Notes under the pieces: model-generated | The model's database searches: none | What the model saw: only the letters and a program-made list of their open reading frames with translations | What the model was told of the DNA's origin: nothing | Program-made: the position numbers and the translations under genes | Origin: Streptomyces sp. SA15 | GTDB lineage: Bacteria; Actinomycetota; Actinomycetes; Streptomycetales; Streptomycetaceae | Direction of reading: 5' to 3' | NCBI RefSeq assembly: GCF_002291145.1 | Contig: NZ_NTGE01000188.1 | Location: 1 to 58,387 of the forward strand | Length of the DNA: 58,387 bases | Shown here: piece after piece, positions 7,424-14,820 of the stretch | How the letters are laid out: the number at the start of each line of letters is the position of its first letter | Position numbering within the stretch: the stretch's first letter is position 1

Positions 7424-9046
7424 GTGCGCGGTGACTTGGAGTGGGGAACCATCCCCGGGCTGGTCCGGTCGGCGGCCGAACGGTACGCGGACGTCGAGGC
7501 GGTGGTGGAGGGCCGTACCCGGATCTCCTACGGCGAACTGGGCACCCGGGTGGAACGCGCGGCGGCGGCGTGCGTCGCGAACGGCGTGGCGGTGGGCGAC
7601 CGGGTCGCGATCTGGGCCCCGAACACCCTCGACTGGATCGTCTCGGCGCTGGGCGCGGTGTCGGCGGGCGCGGTACTGGTCCCGCTGAACACGCGCTTCA
7701 AGGGGGCGGAGGCGGCGGACGTGCTGCGGCGGAGCGGTGCCCGTCTGCTCTTCGTGACGGGCACCTTCCTGGGTACGTCGTACGTGGCGTCGCTGCGGAG
7801 GGCGGCGGGGGAGGGGCCCGGCGGTCCGGGACCGCTGCCGGGGTTGCCGGCGCTGGAACAGGTGGTGGTCCTCTCGGACGACGCCCCGGCGGACTTCCGC
7901 ACCTGGAAGGACTTCCTGGCGAGCGGGGACGGGGTGGCGGAGGCGGAGGTACGGGCACGGGTATCGGCGCTCGCCCCGTCCCTTCCGTCGGACATCGTCT
8001 ACACGTCGGGTACGACGGGCCGCCCCAAGGGCGCGGTGATCACCCACGCACAGACACTGCGCGCGTACGAGATCTGGACCGACCTGGCGGGGCTGCGCCG
8101 CGGGGACCGCTACCTGATCGTGAACCCCTTCTTCCACACGTTCGGCTACAAGGCGGGGGTCGTGGCCTGCCTGATGCGGGGCGCGACGATGATCCCGCAG
8201 CCGGTGTTCAACGTGGACACCGTGCTGGCGAACATAGCGGCGGAGCGGGTGTCGGTCCTCCCGGGCCCGCCGACACTCCACCAGTCGCTGCTGGATCATC
8301 CGGCTCGCGACGCACACGACCTCTCGGCGTTGAGGCTGGTGGTGACGGGGGCGGCGGTGGTCCCCCTGAGCCTGGTGGAACGGCTGAGGGCCGAGCTGGG
8401 CGTGGACACGGTCCTGACGGCCTACGGCCTGTCGGAGGCGACCGGCATCGTCACGATGTGCCGCCGCGGCGACGACCCGTCGGTGATCGCATCGACGTCG
8501 GGCCGGGCGATACCCGGCACGGAGGTCCAGGTGGTGGACGCGGGGGGCAGGCCGGTGGCGGCCGGCGTCGCCGGCGAGGTCCTGGTCCGCGGCTTCAATG
8601 TCATGCGGGGGTACTACGAGGACGAGGCGGCGACGGCGGAGGTGCTGGAGGACGGCGGCTGGCTGCGGACGGGGGATGTCGGCGTGCTGGACGCCGACGG
8701 CAATCTGCGCATCACGGACCGCCTGAAGGACATGTTCATCGTCGGCGGCTTCAACGCGTACCCGGCGGAGATAGAGCAGGCCCTGGGCCTGCATCCGGAT
8801 GTCGCGGACGTGGCGGTGATCGGCGTACCGGATCCGCGACTGGGTGAGGTCGGCAAGGCGTACGTCGTCCGGCGGGCGGGGTCGGTGCTGACCGGGGACG
8901 ACCTGATCGCCTGGGCACGACGGGAGATGGCGAACTACAAGGTGCCGAGGGCGGTGGAGTTCGTGGGGGAGCTGCCTCGGAACGCGAGTGGGAAGGTGGT
9001 GAAGGGGGAGTTGCGGGGGCGGGCGAGTCGTCACTCATTGGGGTGA
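7424..9046 (+). CDS. FadD3-like acyl-CoA ligase (AMP-forming)
   Basis: 540-aa ANL-superfamily enzyme that would adenylate a carboxylic acid and transfer it to CoA. The P-loop-like motif YTSGTTGRPKG is at residues 193-203. Later come AYGLSEATG, GEVLVRGFNVMRGYY, WLRTGDVGVLDADG, the hinge ITDRLKDMFIVGGFNAYPAEIE, and the terminal NASGKVVKGEL with the catalytic Lys. It resembles FadD3, which activates steroid-ring-derived propionates, but the substrate cannot be read from sequence. Start is the GTG at 7424 with GGAGG upstream. It is transcribed divergently from the thiolase operon and shares its operators, so it probably feeds that pathway. Confidence 0.88.
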   Translation: MRGDLEWGTIPGLVRSAAERYADVEAVVEGRTRISYGELGTRVERAAAACVANGVAVGDRVAIWAPNTLDWIVSALGAVSAGAVLVPLNTRFKGAEAADVLRRSGARLLFVTGTFLGTSYVASLRRAAGEGPGGPGPLPGLPALEQVVVLSDDAPADFRTWKDFLASGDGVAEAEVRARVSALAPSLPSDIVYTSGTTGRPKGAVITHAQTLRAYEIWTDLAGLRRGDRYLIVNPFFHTFGYKAGVVACLMRGATMIPQPVFNVDTVLANIAAERVSVLPGPPTLHQSLLDHPARDAHDLSALRLVVTGAAVVPLSLVERLRAELGVDTVLTAYGLSEATGIVTMCRRGDDPSVIASTSGRAIPGTEVQVVDAGGRPVAAGVAGEVLVRGFNVMRGYYEDEAATAEVLEDGGWLRTGDVGVLDADGNLRITDRLKDMFIVGGFNAYPAEIEQALGLHPDVADVAVIGVPDPRLGEVGKAYVVRRAGSVLTGDDLIAWARREMANYKVPRAVEFVGELPRNASGKVVKGELRGRASRHSLG

Positions 9047-9095
9047 TCAGTGAGGGTGTCTGTCCGTGCGGATGCACGTGTGGGCTGCGATCCGG

Positions 9096-9140
9096 CGGAG
9101 ATCCGCCGCGAACAGGACCGGAGATCCGCCGCGAACAGGA
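9096..9140. repeat. 22-bp direct repeat in an intergenic region
   Basis: A 22-bp unit beginning CGGAGATCCGCCGCGAACAG occurs at 9096-9117 and again at 9119-9140, separated by one base. The unit contains the small palindrome CGGAGATCCG. The rest of the gap from 9047 to about 9460 has no gene I can support. Confidence 0.6.
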
Positions 9141-9479
9141 ACGGAACAGGAACTCACGCAGCGTGACATCGCGCCCTCGGAATGTCTCCGGACTCAGCCC
9201 GTCAGCCCAGTGGGCGGCACCTCGGACGGGCTAACCCGGCGCGCTGGACTCTCCGATCCCGCCGAGGCTGAGAACTAGTGCCCCGGCGGGCAACGTTCGC
9301 CCCGTCGCGACGCCCGGCACGCCTCCCCCGCTGCCTCAAGGGCGTGGGAGGTGCGCGAGATCGGAGATGTCCATGAACGGTTGCGGTGAGGCGATGGCCA
9401 CGGTCATGCCCGAGCCGGACAGATGTGCCCGGTTCTCCGCTCTGCCATGCGCCGGTCGGGGCCTGTGAGTACCGGATTC

Positions 9480-10070
9480 ATGCGTATCGCGGTCATCGGG
9501 GACTGTCCCCTCTTCCGGCACGGTGTTTCACAACTGGTCTCCACCGCTCCCGACCTCCGCCTGGTCGTCACGGCGTCGTCGCTCCAGGCCGCGGACGGCA
9601 GCCTGCATGGCGCCGACGTGGTCCTGATGGACCTGCAGCAGTCGCCCCCGAGGCTCGCCGCGACCGTGGCGGAGTTGCGGAAGCGGGGGCATGCCGTCAT
9701 CGTCGCGTCGTCCTGTGCGCAGATCGACGCGGCTCAGATGATCCGGGCGGGAGCCGGTGGATATCTCAGCCGACAGGCCGAGGGGGACGAACTGCTGACG
9801 GCGATTCGGGTCGTGGGCTCGGGTCGCAGTTATGTGTCGGCGCCCGCCGGACATCTACTGGAAAAATCCCCGAACTTCACGGATCGGGAGCAGGACATCC
9901 TGAGGCTTGTCGTCAAGGGTGCGACGGACAAGGAAATCGCCGACAAGCTGTGCATCAGTAAGCACACTGTGCAGTCACATCTCGACCGAATCGGCGAGAA
10001 AACAGGATACCGGCGCCGCTCCGACCTTACTCGACTCGCGATCGAATACGGGCTCGTCGACCGGGGATAG
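9480..10070 (+). CDS. LuxR/NarL-type response regulator with an atypical receiver
   Basis: 196 aa if started at the ATG at 9480 (MRIAVIGDCPLFRHGV); a GTG at 9465 in the same frame is possible. The N-terminal receiver keeps Asp8 and the probable phospho-acceptor Asp51 (VVLMDLQ), but the loop normally ending GYLxK reads GAGGYLSRQA, so the conserved Lys is gone. The C-terminal LuxR helix-turn-helix is clear: FTDREQDILRLVVKGATDKE followed by IADKLCISKHTVQSHLDRI. No histidine kinase is adjacent, so it is probably an orphan regulator or phosphorylation-independent. The downstream gene has repeated motifs in its promoter that could be its sites. Confidence 0.85.
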   Translation: MRIAVIGDCPLFRHGVSQLVSTAPDLRLVVTASSLQAADGSLHGADVVLMDLQQSPPRLAATVAELRKRGHAVIVASSCAQIDAAQMIRAGAGGYLSRQAEGDELLTAIRVVGSGRSYVSAPAGHLLEKSPNFTDREQDILRLVVKGATDKEIADKLCISKHTVQSHLDRIGEKTGYRRRSDLTRLAIEYGLVDRG

Positions 10071-10100
10071 AGCCGTCGTACGCGGTTGCCGTGAGTTTGC

Positions 10101-10135
10101 CGTGGGTAGTTCTACCCCGCCACGCGTGGGTAGTT
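10101..10135. promoter_or_regulatory. Direct repeats and palindrome upstream of a small exported-protein gene
   Basis: CGTGGGTAGTT occurs at 10101-10111 and again at 10125-10135 (24-bp period, just over two helical turns). The first copy overlaps a perfect palindrome GGGTAG-TT-CTACCC (10104-10117). It lies 30-65 bp after the LuxR gene and about 170 bp before the next start; candidate regulator binding sites. Confidence 0.45.
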
Positions 10136-10306
10136 GTTGCCCTTGACCATCACGGGCTGAGGTCAGACCTTGGTAGAGGAAAACTTCACCCGGATCAGTC
10201 GGAACAGCGAACAGCGAATCGGATTCCCGGAAATGCTGCGCCTTGACAGTCGCGGGAACTCTATTCGCGGCATTCGCAGCGCGAGCCGACAAGCTAGGAG
10301 AAAGTC

Positions 10307-10699
10307 ATGCGCAGTCGCATCGCAATTCTCGCCGTCACAGTGGTACTCCCTCTGACAGCCGTGACCTCGCTCTCGGCTGCGAACCAGGCAGCGGCCGATC
10401 CGCAAAGTGGCAAGGTCGTGGTCTGGGGGCAGGTCGCGGACTGTCCAAGTACAAACGCCCCCACGAAGGTGGAAATAAGCTCGGGCGCGGAAGCCATCAA
10501 GACGGACGCAAATGCGGGTGTAGCCAGGACGGGCCTGTACGCCGTCATCTTCGAAAATATCCCCAAGGGCGTGAATCAGAGGGCCACGGCCACCGTGACC
10601 TGCGGTCCTGGTGGGGGTACTAATACCTACCAGGACCAATTCAGGATCACGCGGCCTGCCGCAGGAGAGCTGGTTCAGAAGACGAATCTCGAGCCCTGA
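10307..10699 (+). CDS. Small secreted protein of unknown function
   Basis: 130-aa product with a clear Sec signal peptide (Arg-containing N-region, hydrophobic AILAVTVVLPLTAVTSL, then Ala-rich cleavage region). The mature part of about 100 residues has two Cys (VADCPS and TVTCGPGG) that could form a disulfide, and looks like a small beta-sandwich domain (GLYAVIFENIPKG). The ATG is preceded by AGGAG. I do not recognise the family. It follows the LuxR regulator gene and ends at a strong terminator, so it forms its own unit. Its base composition is less extreme than that of its neighbours. Confidence 0.75.
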   Translation: MRSRIAILAVTVVLPLTAVTSLSAANQAAADPQSGKVVVWGQVADCPSTNAPTKVEISSGAEAIKTDANAGVARTGLYAVIFENIPKGVNQRATATVTCGPGGGTNTYQDQFRITRPAAGELVQKTNLEP

Positions 10700-10713
10700 G
10701 GGCTCCTTGCGGG

Positions 10714-10749
10714 GGTGACCTCCCACGGCGGAAGCCGTGGGAGGTCACC
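10714..10749. terminator. Strong hairpin terminator with GGAA tetraloop
   Basis: Perfect 16-bp stem (GGTGACCTCCCACGGC at 10714-10729, complement at 10734-10749) closed by a 4-nt GGAA loop, 14 bp after the stop of the small exported protein. Confidence 0.85.
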
Positions 10750-10788
10750 GACGAGTGACCCACACCGGTCCCGGCTGGTCATGGCCCG

Positions 10789-10870
10789 GTAATTGGCAGA
10801 TCTGTTCCACCCCGAGAGGGGAAAAGCCCAGGTCGGCGGTCCTGGTGGGTGGAACAGATCTGCCAATTAC
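10789..10870. repeat. 24-bp perfect inverted repeat with 34-nt spacer
   Basis: The arms lie at 10789-10812 (reading GTAATTGGCAGATCTGTTCC and four more bases) and 10847-10870. Each arm contains the internal palindrome CAGATCTG. The right arm includes the TAA stop of the interrupted minus-strand gene, so the repeat may serve as its terminator, but its length and A/T content make it look like a mobile-element or recombination remnant. Confidence 0.7.
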
Positions 10871-11805
10871 TCCCCCCGACGGTTCAGGGCCGAGCGGATC
10901 TCGCGGATCATTTGCGCGGGGTGGTGGAAGACGGCCTCGGCGGTGTAGCGGAGCAAGGTGCGTACCTCGGGGCAGCGGAGGACCTGGTTGAAGCGGGAGA
11001 CGTCCCGGCGGTGGGCCTCGCGGGAGCCGTGGTAGGCGTAACCCTCGATCTCGACCGCCACTCCCTCCCGGCGGAAGAGGAAGTCGAGGAATCGGCGGCC
11101 ACCGCCGGGGACGCGGAGCTCGACCTGGGACTCGGGGCGCAGGCCGGCGTCGAGCATGCGCAGGCGGGCGACCGTTTCCGCTGGTGAGCCGGAGCGGCGG
11201 TCGGCGAGGTGGAGCCAGTCCCGAGCACGGGCGGCTCCCTGCAGAGGGGGTTCGAGGGCGAGGGCCAGCGCGGCTGGGGTGGTGAGCGGTGGGCGACGTA
11301 CGCCCGCGACGGTGCGGTAGCCCAGCGCGGACTCGATGGCTACCAGGGCGCCGTCCCGCGGCCCGGCGCGCAGGAGGTCGGCGACGGTGCGGGGGACGTC
11401 CGTGACGCGCAGTCCCCCGCACCGCACCACGTCGATTTCGGCGAGGGGGATCCGGTGGACTCGTACGTCCGCGAGGCTCTGCCGGGTGGTGAGTCCCGGG
11501 TCGGTGAACTCGAGGCCGGGGGCCTCCCGGCCATCCCTACGTACGTCCAGGGTCTCGATCTGCAAGAGGCCGGCTGCCGAACGATGGCTCACTACCAGCC
11601 TCGGCCTGAGGAGTTGGGCGGCCTTCAGCCGTACGGCCAGGTCGACCCATCACCCCGGCTCGGCCCAGGCGCCACTGCGGACCCGGGTCCAACCCTCCGA
11701 GTTCAGCCTTCGGAAGAGGGGAACCCGAGACCACCCGGCCCCCAGCGCCTGCGAGGTGAGCAACACGCCTCCCTCGACCAGCGCCCTCAACTCCGCTCGC
11801 TCCAC
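10867..11805 (-). pseudogene. AbiEi/DUF559-like protein gene interrupted by a nonsense codon
   Basis: A single frame of 313 codons runs from GTG 11805 to TAA 10867 but has an in-frame TGA at 11652-11650 (codon 52). Upstream of it the reading is ALVEGGVLLTSQALGAGWSR followed by VPLFRRLNSEGW, the winged-helix start typical of AbiEi-like or DUF559-linked proteins. Downstream it continues WVDLAVRLKAAQLLRPRLVV, a middle domain, then an endonuclease-like DUF559/Vsr-type core (GGRRFLDFLFRREGVAVEIEG, YHGSREAHRRDVSRFNQVL). The 241-aa segment from 11592 is open and could be expressed as a fragment. No matching toxin or antitoxin gene is adjacent. Confidence 0.75.
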
Positions 11806-11886
11806 GCGTCCACTGTTCCGGAGGAGTCGCCCACTCGCTCGCCCCTGTGGATAACTCGGTGGAAGGCGTAGAGGGCGGAGTACGGG

Positions 11887-12090
11887 TCAGCGCTTCACGG
11901 ATGCGAGGAAGGTGGTCCAGGTCGAGGCCTCGAAGAGGAGTACGGGGCCTTCGCCGGCCTGCTTCGAGTCGCGGACCGGGACGGTGGTGGGGAGGTTGGG
12001 GGCGACCTCGACGCAATCACCGCCAGTGCCATTGCTGTAGCTGCTCTTGCGCCAGCGGGCGGCGCTCAGATCAATCTCGTGGCTTGCCAT
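11887..12090 (-). CDS. DUF397 small protein (partner of XRE regulator)
   Basis: 67 aa with the DUF397 signature: RWRKSSYSNGTGGDCVEVAP near the N-terminus, VPVRDSKQ in the middle and LFEASTWTTFLASVK at the end. In streptomycetes these small proteins are encoded next to XRE/DUF5753 regulators and modulate them. The ATG at 12090 lies inside the end of the XRE gene (20-bp overlap), so the two are translationally coupled. Confidence 0.9.
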   Translation of the reverse strand: MASHEIDLSAARWRKSSYSNGTGGDCVEVAPNLPTTVPVRDSKQAGEGPVLLFEASTWTTFLASVKR

Positions 12091-12922
12091 GTCGATAGTC
12101 CTCTGCCGCAGCCTCGATCATCGCCAGGGACGCCTCAGGCGGCATTGCGACGGCCCTGAGCAGATCGTACGACTCCCGGTACTGCTTCACGAGCGCCGGA
12201 TAGTCGATGAGTTGGCCGCTGTGCAGACTCTCGGTGTACACGACAGGAGGGGCGTCCGCGAAGGTCATGAACTTGGTCATGCCCATCATGAAGGGATGAG
12301 CGGCGGAGGTTTCCGGGACGATCTGCAGAATCGAGTGCGTGCTCCTGATCAACCCCGCGATGTGCTCCAGCAGCTCCGCCATCTCCTCAGAAGGAAGAGC
12401 GGCACGGCGGATCAAGGACTCGTCGAGGATCGCCCAGAACTTGGGTGGGTTCTCCGAGGTGAACAGCTTGGCCCGTCCCATCCGCGCGCCCACCTTCTCC
12501 TCGACCTCGTCGTCGGAGGCTCGGGGCATGGCCGCTCGTACGATCGCCCGCGTGTAGAGCGCCGTCTGCAACAGACCGGGGACGAGCATCGGCGCCCACT
12601 CCTCGATCGTCTCCGCGTGCTGCTCCATCTCCGCCACGTCCGCGAAGTACTCCGCGTGCCCCGACTGCCGGGCCCTGCGAGCGTCTTCACAACGCCGCTC
12701 GAAAAACCCGTCCGTCTTCAGCGCCTTGTCGACGTGCTGGGCGAGATCCAGGGGCATCCGCCGCTCACCTCGCTCGATCTGGCTCAGAAAGGGGATGCCG
12801 TGGAAGCTCCCTTCCGCCAACTGTTCGAGCGTCAGACCCGCCAGCTCCCTCTTGTAGCGCAACTCGGCGCCGTAGAAGGAGGGGACGTTCGCCGACGCGT
12901 CGGGATCCTTACGTGGGGGCAC
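12071..12922 (-). CDS. XRE-family regulator with DUF5753 domain
   Basis: 283-aa protein. The N-terminal helix-turn-helix (residues about 15-65: GAELRYKRELAGLTLEQLAE, then FLSQIERGERRMP) is followed by a DUF5753 domain (MLVPGLLQTALYTRAIV, FWAILDESLIRR, HSILQIVPETSAAHPFMMG). It starts with GTG at 12922. Together with the DUF397 gene it overlaps and the divergent RsbW-like ATPase at 13040 it forms an abaA/whiJ-like triad, loci known to tune development and antibiotic production. The shared 117-bp promoter has a TGTGAC-N6-GTCACA palindrome, a plausible autoregulatory site. Confidence 0.9.
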   Translation of the reverse strand: MPPRKDPDASANVPSFYGAELRYKRELAGLTLEQLAEGSFHGIPFLSQIERGERRMPLDLAQHVDKALKTDGFFERRCEDARRARQSGHAEYFADVAEMEQHAETIEEWAPMLVPGLLQTALYTRAIVRAAMPRASDDEVEEKVGARMGRAKLFTSENPPKFWAILDESLIRRAALPSEEMAELLEHIAGLIRSTHSILQIVPETSAAHPFMMGMTKFMTFADAPPVVYTESLHSGQLIDYPALVKQYRESYDLLRAVAMPPEASLAMIEAAAEDYRHGKPRD

Positions 12923-12997
12923 AACTCATCACCGCCGTTTGCCAGTTGCGCTTGCGCAGTCGAAAGCCCTTTTACGGTACCGAGCTTCGCGTCAATG

Positions 12998-13015
12998 TGT
13001 GACTGATTCGTCACA
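12998..13015. promoter_or_regulatory. TGTGAC-N6-GTCACA palindrome in the divergent promoter
   Basis: Perfect 6-bp arms (12998-13003, 13010-13015) centred 34 bp before the ATPase start and about 85 bp before the XRE start. A candidate operator for the XRE regulator. Confidence 0.5.
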
Positions 13016-13039
13016 GAGCGCACAGGAAGGCGCCTCCCT

Positions 13040-13612
13040 ATGCAAGACCCTCAGCCCCCCGCCGCCGACGTGGACCACTGCGTGACCGCCCTCCGCACCG
13101 CCCTCGCCGCCCACGGCATCACCCTCCCCTCCCTCCGCGCCGACCTGCCGACCTTCGCGGGCACGTACGCGCCCCCGGTCGGCCTGGTCGCGCTCGGCAA
13201 CTGCAACACCGTGACGGCGCGCAAGCTGGCGGCGGTGCTGCGGGGAGGCCTCGACCTGGACCTTCCGGCCACCCCGAAGGCCGTCCCGGATCTCCGCCGT
13301 GCCGTACGTCTGCACCTGGGTGGACCCTGCGCCGATGTCCAGCTGTGCGTCACGGAACTCGTCGCCAACGTGATCCGGCACGTGGGGGAGGGGACGCCGG
13401 TCCGTGTGAGGGTGGCCCGTGTGGACGGTGGCCGGATCCGGATCGAGGTCACCGATCCCGACACACGGGCCCTTCCGGTGCTCGTGCACGCCACGGGCGA
13501 CGACGAGGCCGGGCGCGGCCTTGCCCTGCTCGACGCGGTGGCCCTGCGGTGGGGCGTGGAGCAGGGGGCGTCGGGCAAGACGGTGTGGTGCGAGCTGGCG
13601 GAGGGGGAGTGA
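13040..13612 (+). CDS. RsbW-like ATP-binding protein (anti-sigma kinase-like)
   Basis: 190 aa; an ATG with AGGAAGG upstream. The C-terminal half is a GHKL/HATPase_c domain of the anti-sigma type: CVTELVANVIRHV (N-box), RIEVTDPDTR (G1), GDDEAGRGLALLDAVALRWG (G2) and KTVWCEL. The N-terminal 85 residues are less typical. It is transcribed divergently from the XRE/DUF397 pair; this three-gene arrangement recurs in streptomycetes. It probably binds or phosphorylates a sigma-factor regulator or influences the XRE partner; the actual target is not visible. Confidence 0.85.
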   Translation: MQDPQPPAADVDHCVTALRTALAAHGITLPSLRADLPTFAGTYAPPVGLVALGNCNTVTARKLAAVLRGGLDLDLPATPKAVPDLRRAVRLHLGGPCADVQLCVTELVANVIRHVGEGTPVRVRVARVDGGRIRIEVTDPDTRALPVLVHATGDDEAGRGLALLDAVALRWGVEQGASGKTVWCELAEGE

Positions 13613-13653
13613 GCGGCGGGCTGATCGTGGCGTACGGCGGTATGGTGAGCGGT

Positions 13654-13944
13654 ATGGCAACCAAGAAGTACACCGTGACGCTGCCGGAGGAGCTCGCCGA
13701 GGAGATCCGGCGTGAGGTGGGGGCGGGCAACTTCAGCGCGTACGTGACGCGGGCCATAGAGCGTCAGCGGGAGCAGGACCGGCTGGGGGAGCTGGTGGCC
13801 TGGCTTGAGGAAGAGCACGGTCCTCTCACGGAGGCCGAGCTTGCCGAGGCCGAGGCGGAGCGGCGGGAGCATGAGCGGTACTTCGCCGCCCTCAAGGCCG
13901 ATGCGGCCGGCGGTGACGGCTCGCACTACCCGATGGCGGGCTGA
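13654..13944 (+). CDS. VapB-type antitoxin (ribbon-helix-helix-like)
   Basis: 96 aa if started at the ATG at 13654 (MATKKYTVTLPEELAEEIRR); an in-frame ATG at 13642 is an alternative. The N-terminus has the beta-strand/helix pattern of CopG-like repressors (KYTVTLPEEL...FSAYVTRAIERQREQDRL) and the C-terminal half is a charged helix rich in Glu/Ala that would wrap the toxin. Its TGA overlaps the ATG of the PIN-domain gene (TGATG), the usual coupling of a toxin-antitoxin pair. Confidence 0.85.
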   Translation: MATKKYTVTLPEELAEEIRREVGAGNFSAYVTRAIERQREQDRLGELVAWLEEEHGPLTEAELAEAEAERREHERYFAALKADAAGGDGSHYPMAG

Positions 13945-14342
13945 TGACTGCTGCCACCAGCTACGTGCTGGACTGCGAAGGGCTGTCCAGGGCGGTCCGG
14001 GGTGACCGCCAGATGATCGCCCGGCTGAAGGACGCCCACCGCTCCGGCATCCGCGTCGTCACCAGCTCCATGACCCTGATCGAGGCCTACCACGGGCAGG
14101 TGCAGCATGCCGCCTGGGCGTGGGCGATGTCCGGGGTCGTGGTGGAGCCGGTCACGCGGGATGTTGCCGAGCGGGCGATCGGGTTGCTGCGGGACACAGG
14201 ACTGCACGGTCACAAGTACGTCATCGATGCGGCGCTGGCCGTGATCGCCGGGCGGCTCGGCGGGAACGTCGTGCTCTACACGTCCGACGAGGACGACATG
14301 ACGAAGTTGTGCGGGGAGGGCGTTCGGGTCGTGGCGCTGTGA
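13944..14342 (+). CDS. PIN-domain toxin (VapC-like)
   Basis: 132 aa, a predicted Mg-dependent endoribonuclease. Acidic active-site residues of a PIN domain are in place: Asp10 (YVLDCEG), Glu47 (MTLIEAYH), Asp95 (YVIDAALAVIA) and the TSDEDDM cluster (Asp115, 117, 118). It is coupled to the antitoxin by a 1-bp stop/start overlap and followed by a bidirectional hairpin. It is probably a stabilisation or stress module rather than part of the afs regulators downstream. Confidence 0.88.
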   Translation: MTAATSYVLDCEGLSRAVRGDRQMIARLKDAHRSGIRVVTSSMTLIEAYHGQVQHAAWAWAMSGVVVEPVTRDVAERAIGLLRDTGLHGHKYVIDAALAVIAGRLGGNVVLYTSDEDDMTKLCGEGVRVVAL

Positions 14343-14366
14343 TGGTGTGCCCGGTCGGACACACCT

Positions 14367-14403
14367 CGGCCGCGGCGGCTCCCCCTCGGCGCCGCCGCGG
14401 CCG
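14367..14403. terminator. Bidirectional hairpin between vapC and afsS
   Basis: Perfect 13-bp stem (CGGCCGCGGCGGC at 14367-14379 and its complement at 14391-14403), 11-nt loop, midway between two converging genes. Confidence 0.75.
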
Positions 14404-14423
14404 ACTCCCCCGTCAGAACAACT

Positions 14424-14612
14424 TCATGCGGTCTCGTCAGAGGCGTGATTGTCCTGGGGCGTGGCCTCTCCCCCCGACGCATGGTTGTCCAGGGTGGTTA
14501 TCTCGCTTTCCGACGCCTGATCCTTCGTGGCGTCGGTGACGTTCTCCCCAACAGCGGAGGCGTGGTTGTCGAGCGGCTTGACGACATCGTCGTCCTTCTC
14601 GGCCTTGCCCAT
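14424..14612 (-). CDS. afsS: AfsS, small repeat-containing regulator of secondary metabolism
   Basis: 62 aa from the ATG at 14612 (GGAG 9 nt upstream); an ATG 6 nt earlier and one at 14696 are also in frame. The protein contains three copies of a DNHAS motif: VKPLDNHAS, ITTLDNHAS and ATPQDNHAS. AfsS ('sigma-like protein') of S. coelicolor is a peptide of about 63 aa with three such T/P-x-x-DNH repeats; it is switched on by AfsR and needed for full antibiotic production. The length, the repeat and the position immediately downstream of the afsR gene support the call. It acts in the cytoplasm; its mechanism is not established. Confidence 0.88.
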   Translation of the reverse strand: MGKAEKDDDVVKPLDNHASAVGENVTDATKDQASESEITTLDNHASGGEATPQDNHASDETA

Positions 14613-14655
14613 GATCATCAACTCCAGCAAGTCGTACTGCAAACAGTCGGAGCGA

Positions 14656-14691
14656 CCCGTCCGACGACTCCCCCGAGGGCCGTCGGACGGG
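14656..14691 (-). promoter_or_regulatory. Hairpin in the afsS leader
   Basis: Perfect 11-bp stem (CCCGTCCGACG at 14656-14666 and its complement at 14681-14691) with a 14-nt loop, 44 nt before the afsS start codon. It may terminate afsR read-through or form a 5'-UTR structure. Confidence 0.55.
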
Positions 14692-14704
14692 CGCATATGG
14701 GCCG

Positions 14705-14803
14705 CTCACCCTAACGGTGTGGCCTCTCCGTGATCCGTCTGCCCCCCGACGCGACGGATCGATGTACGTAAGAGTGCCGAGCGGCGATAAACGAACGATG
14801 AAC
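14705..14803 (-). promoter_or_regulatory. Candidate afsS promoter with PHO-box/AfsR-like direct repeats
   Basis: On the minus strand two adjacent 11-mers, GTTCATCGTTC and GTTTATCGCCG (14803-14782), resemble the PhoP direct-repeat unit (GTTCAC-type). A plausible -10 hexamer TAGGGT lies within CCGTTAGGGTGAG (14717-14705). In S. coelicolor AfsR and PhoP both bind upstream of afsS. Which of the two would use these repeats cannot be told from sequence. Confidence 0.45.
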
Positions 14804-14820
14804 GGTGCCGCGACACCTGC

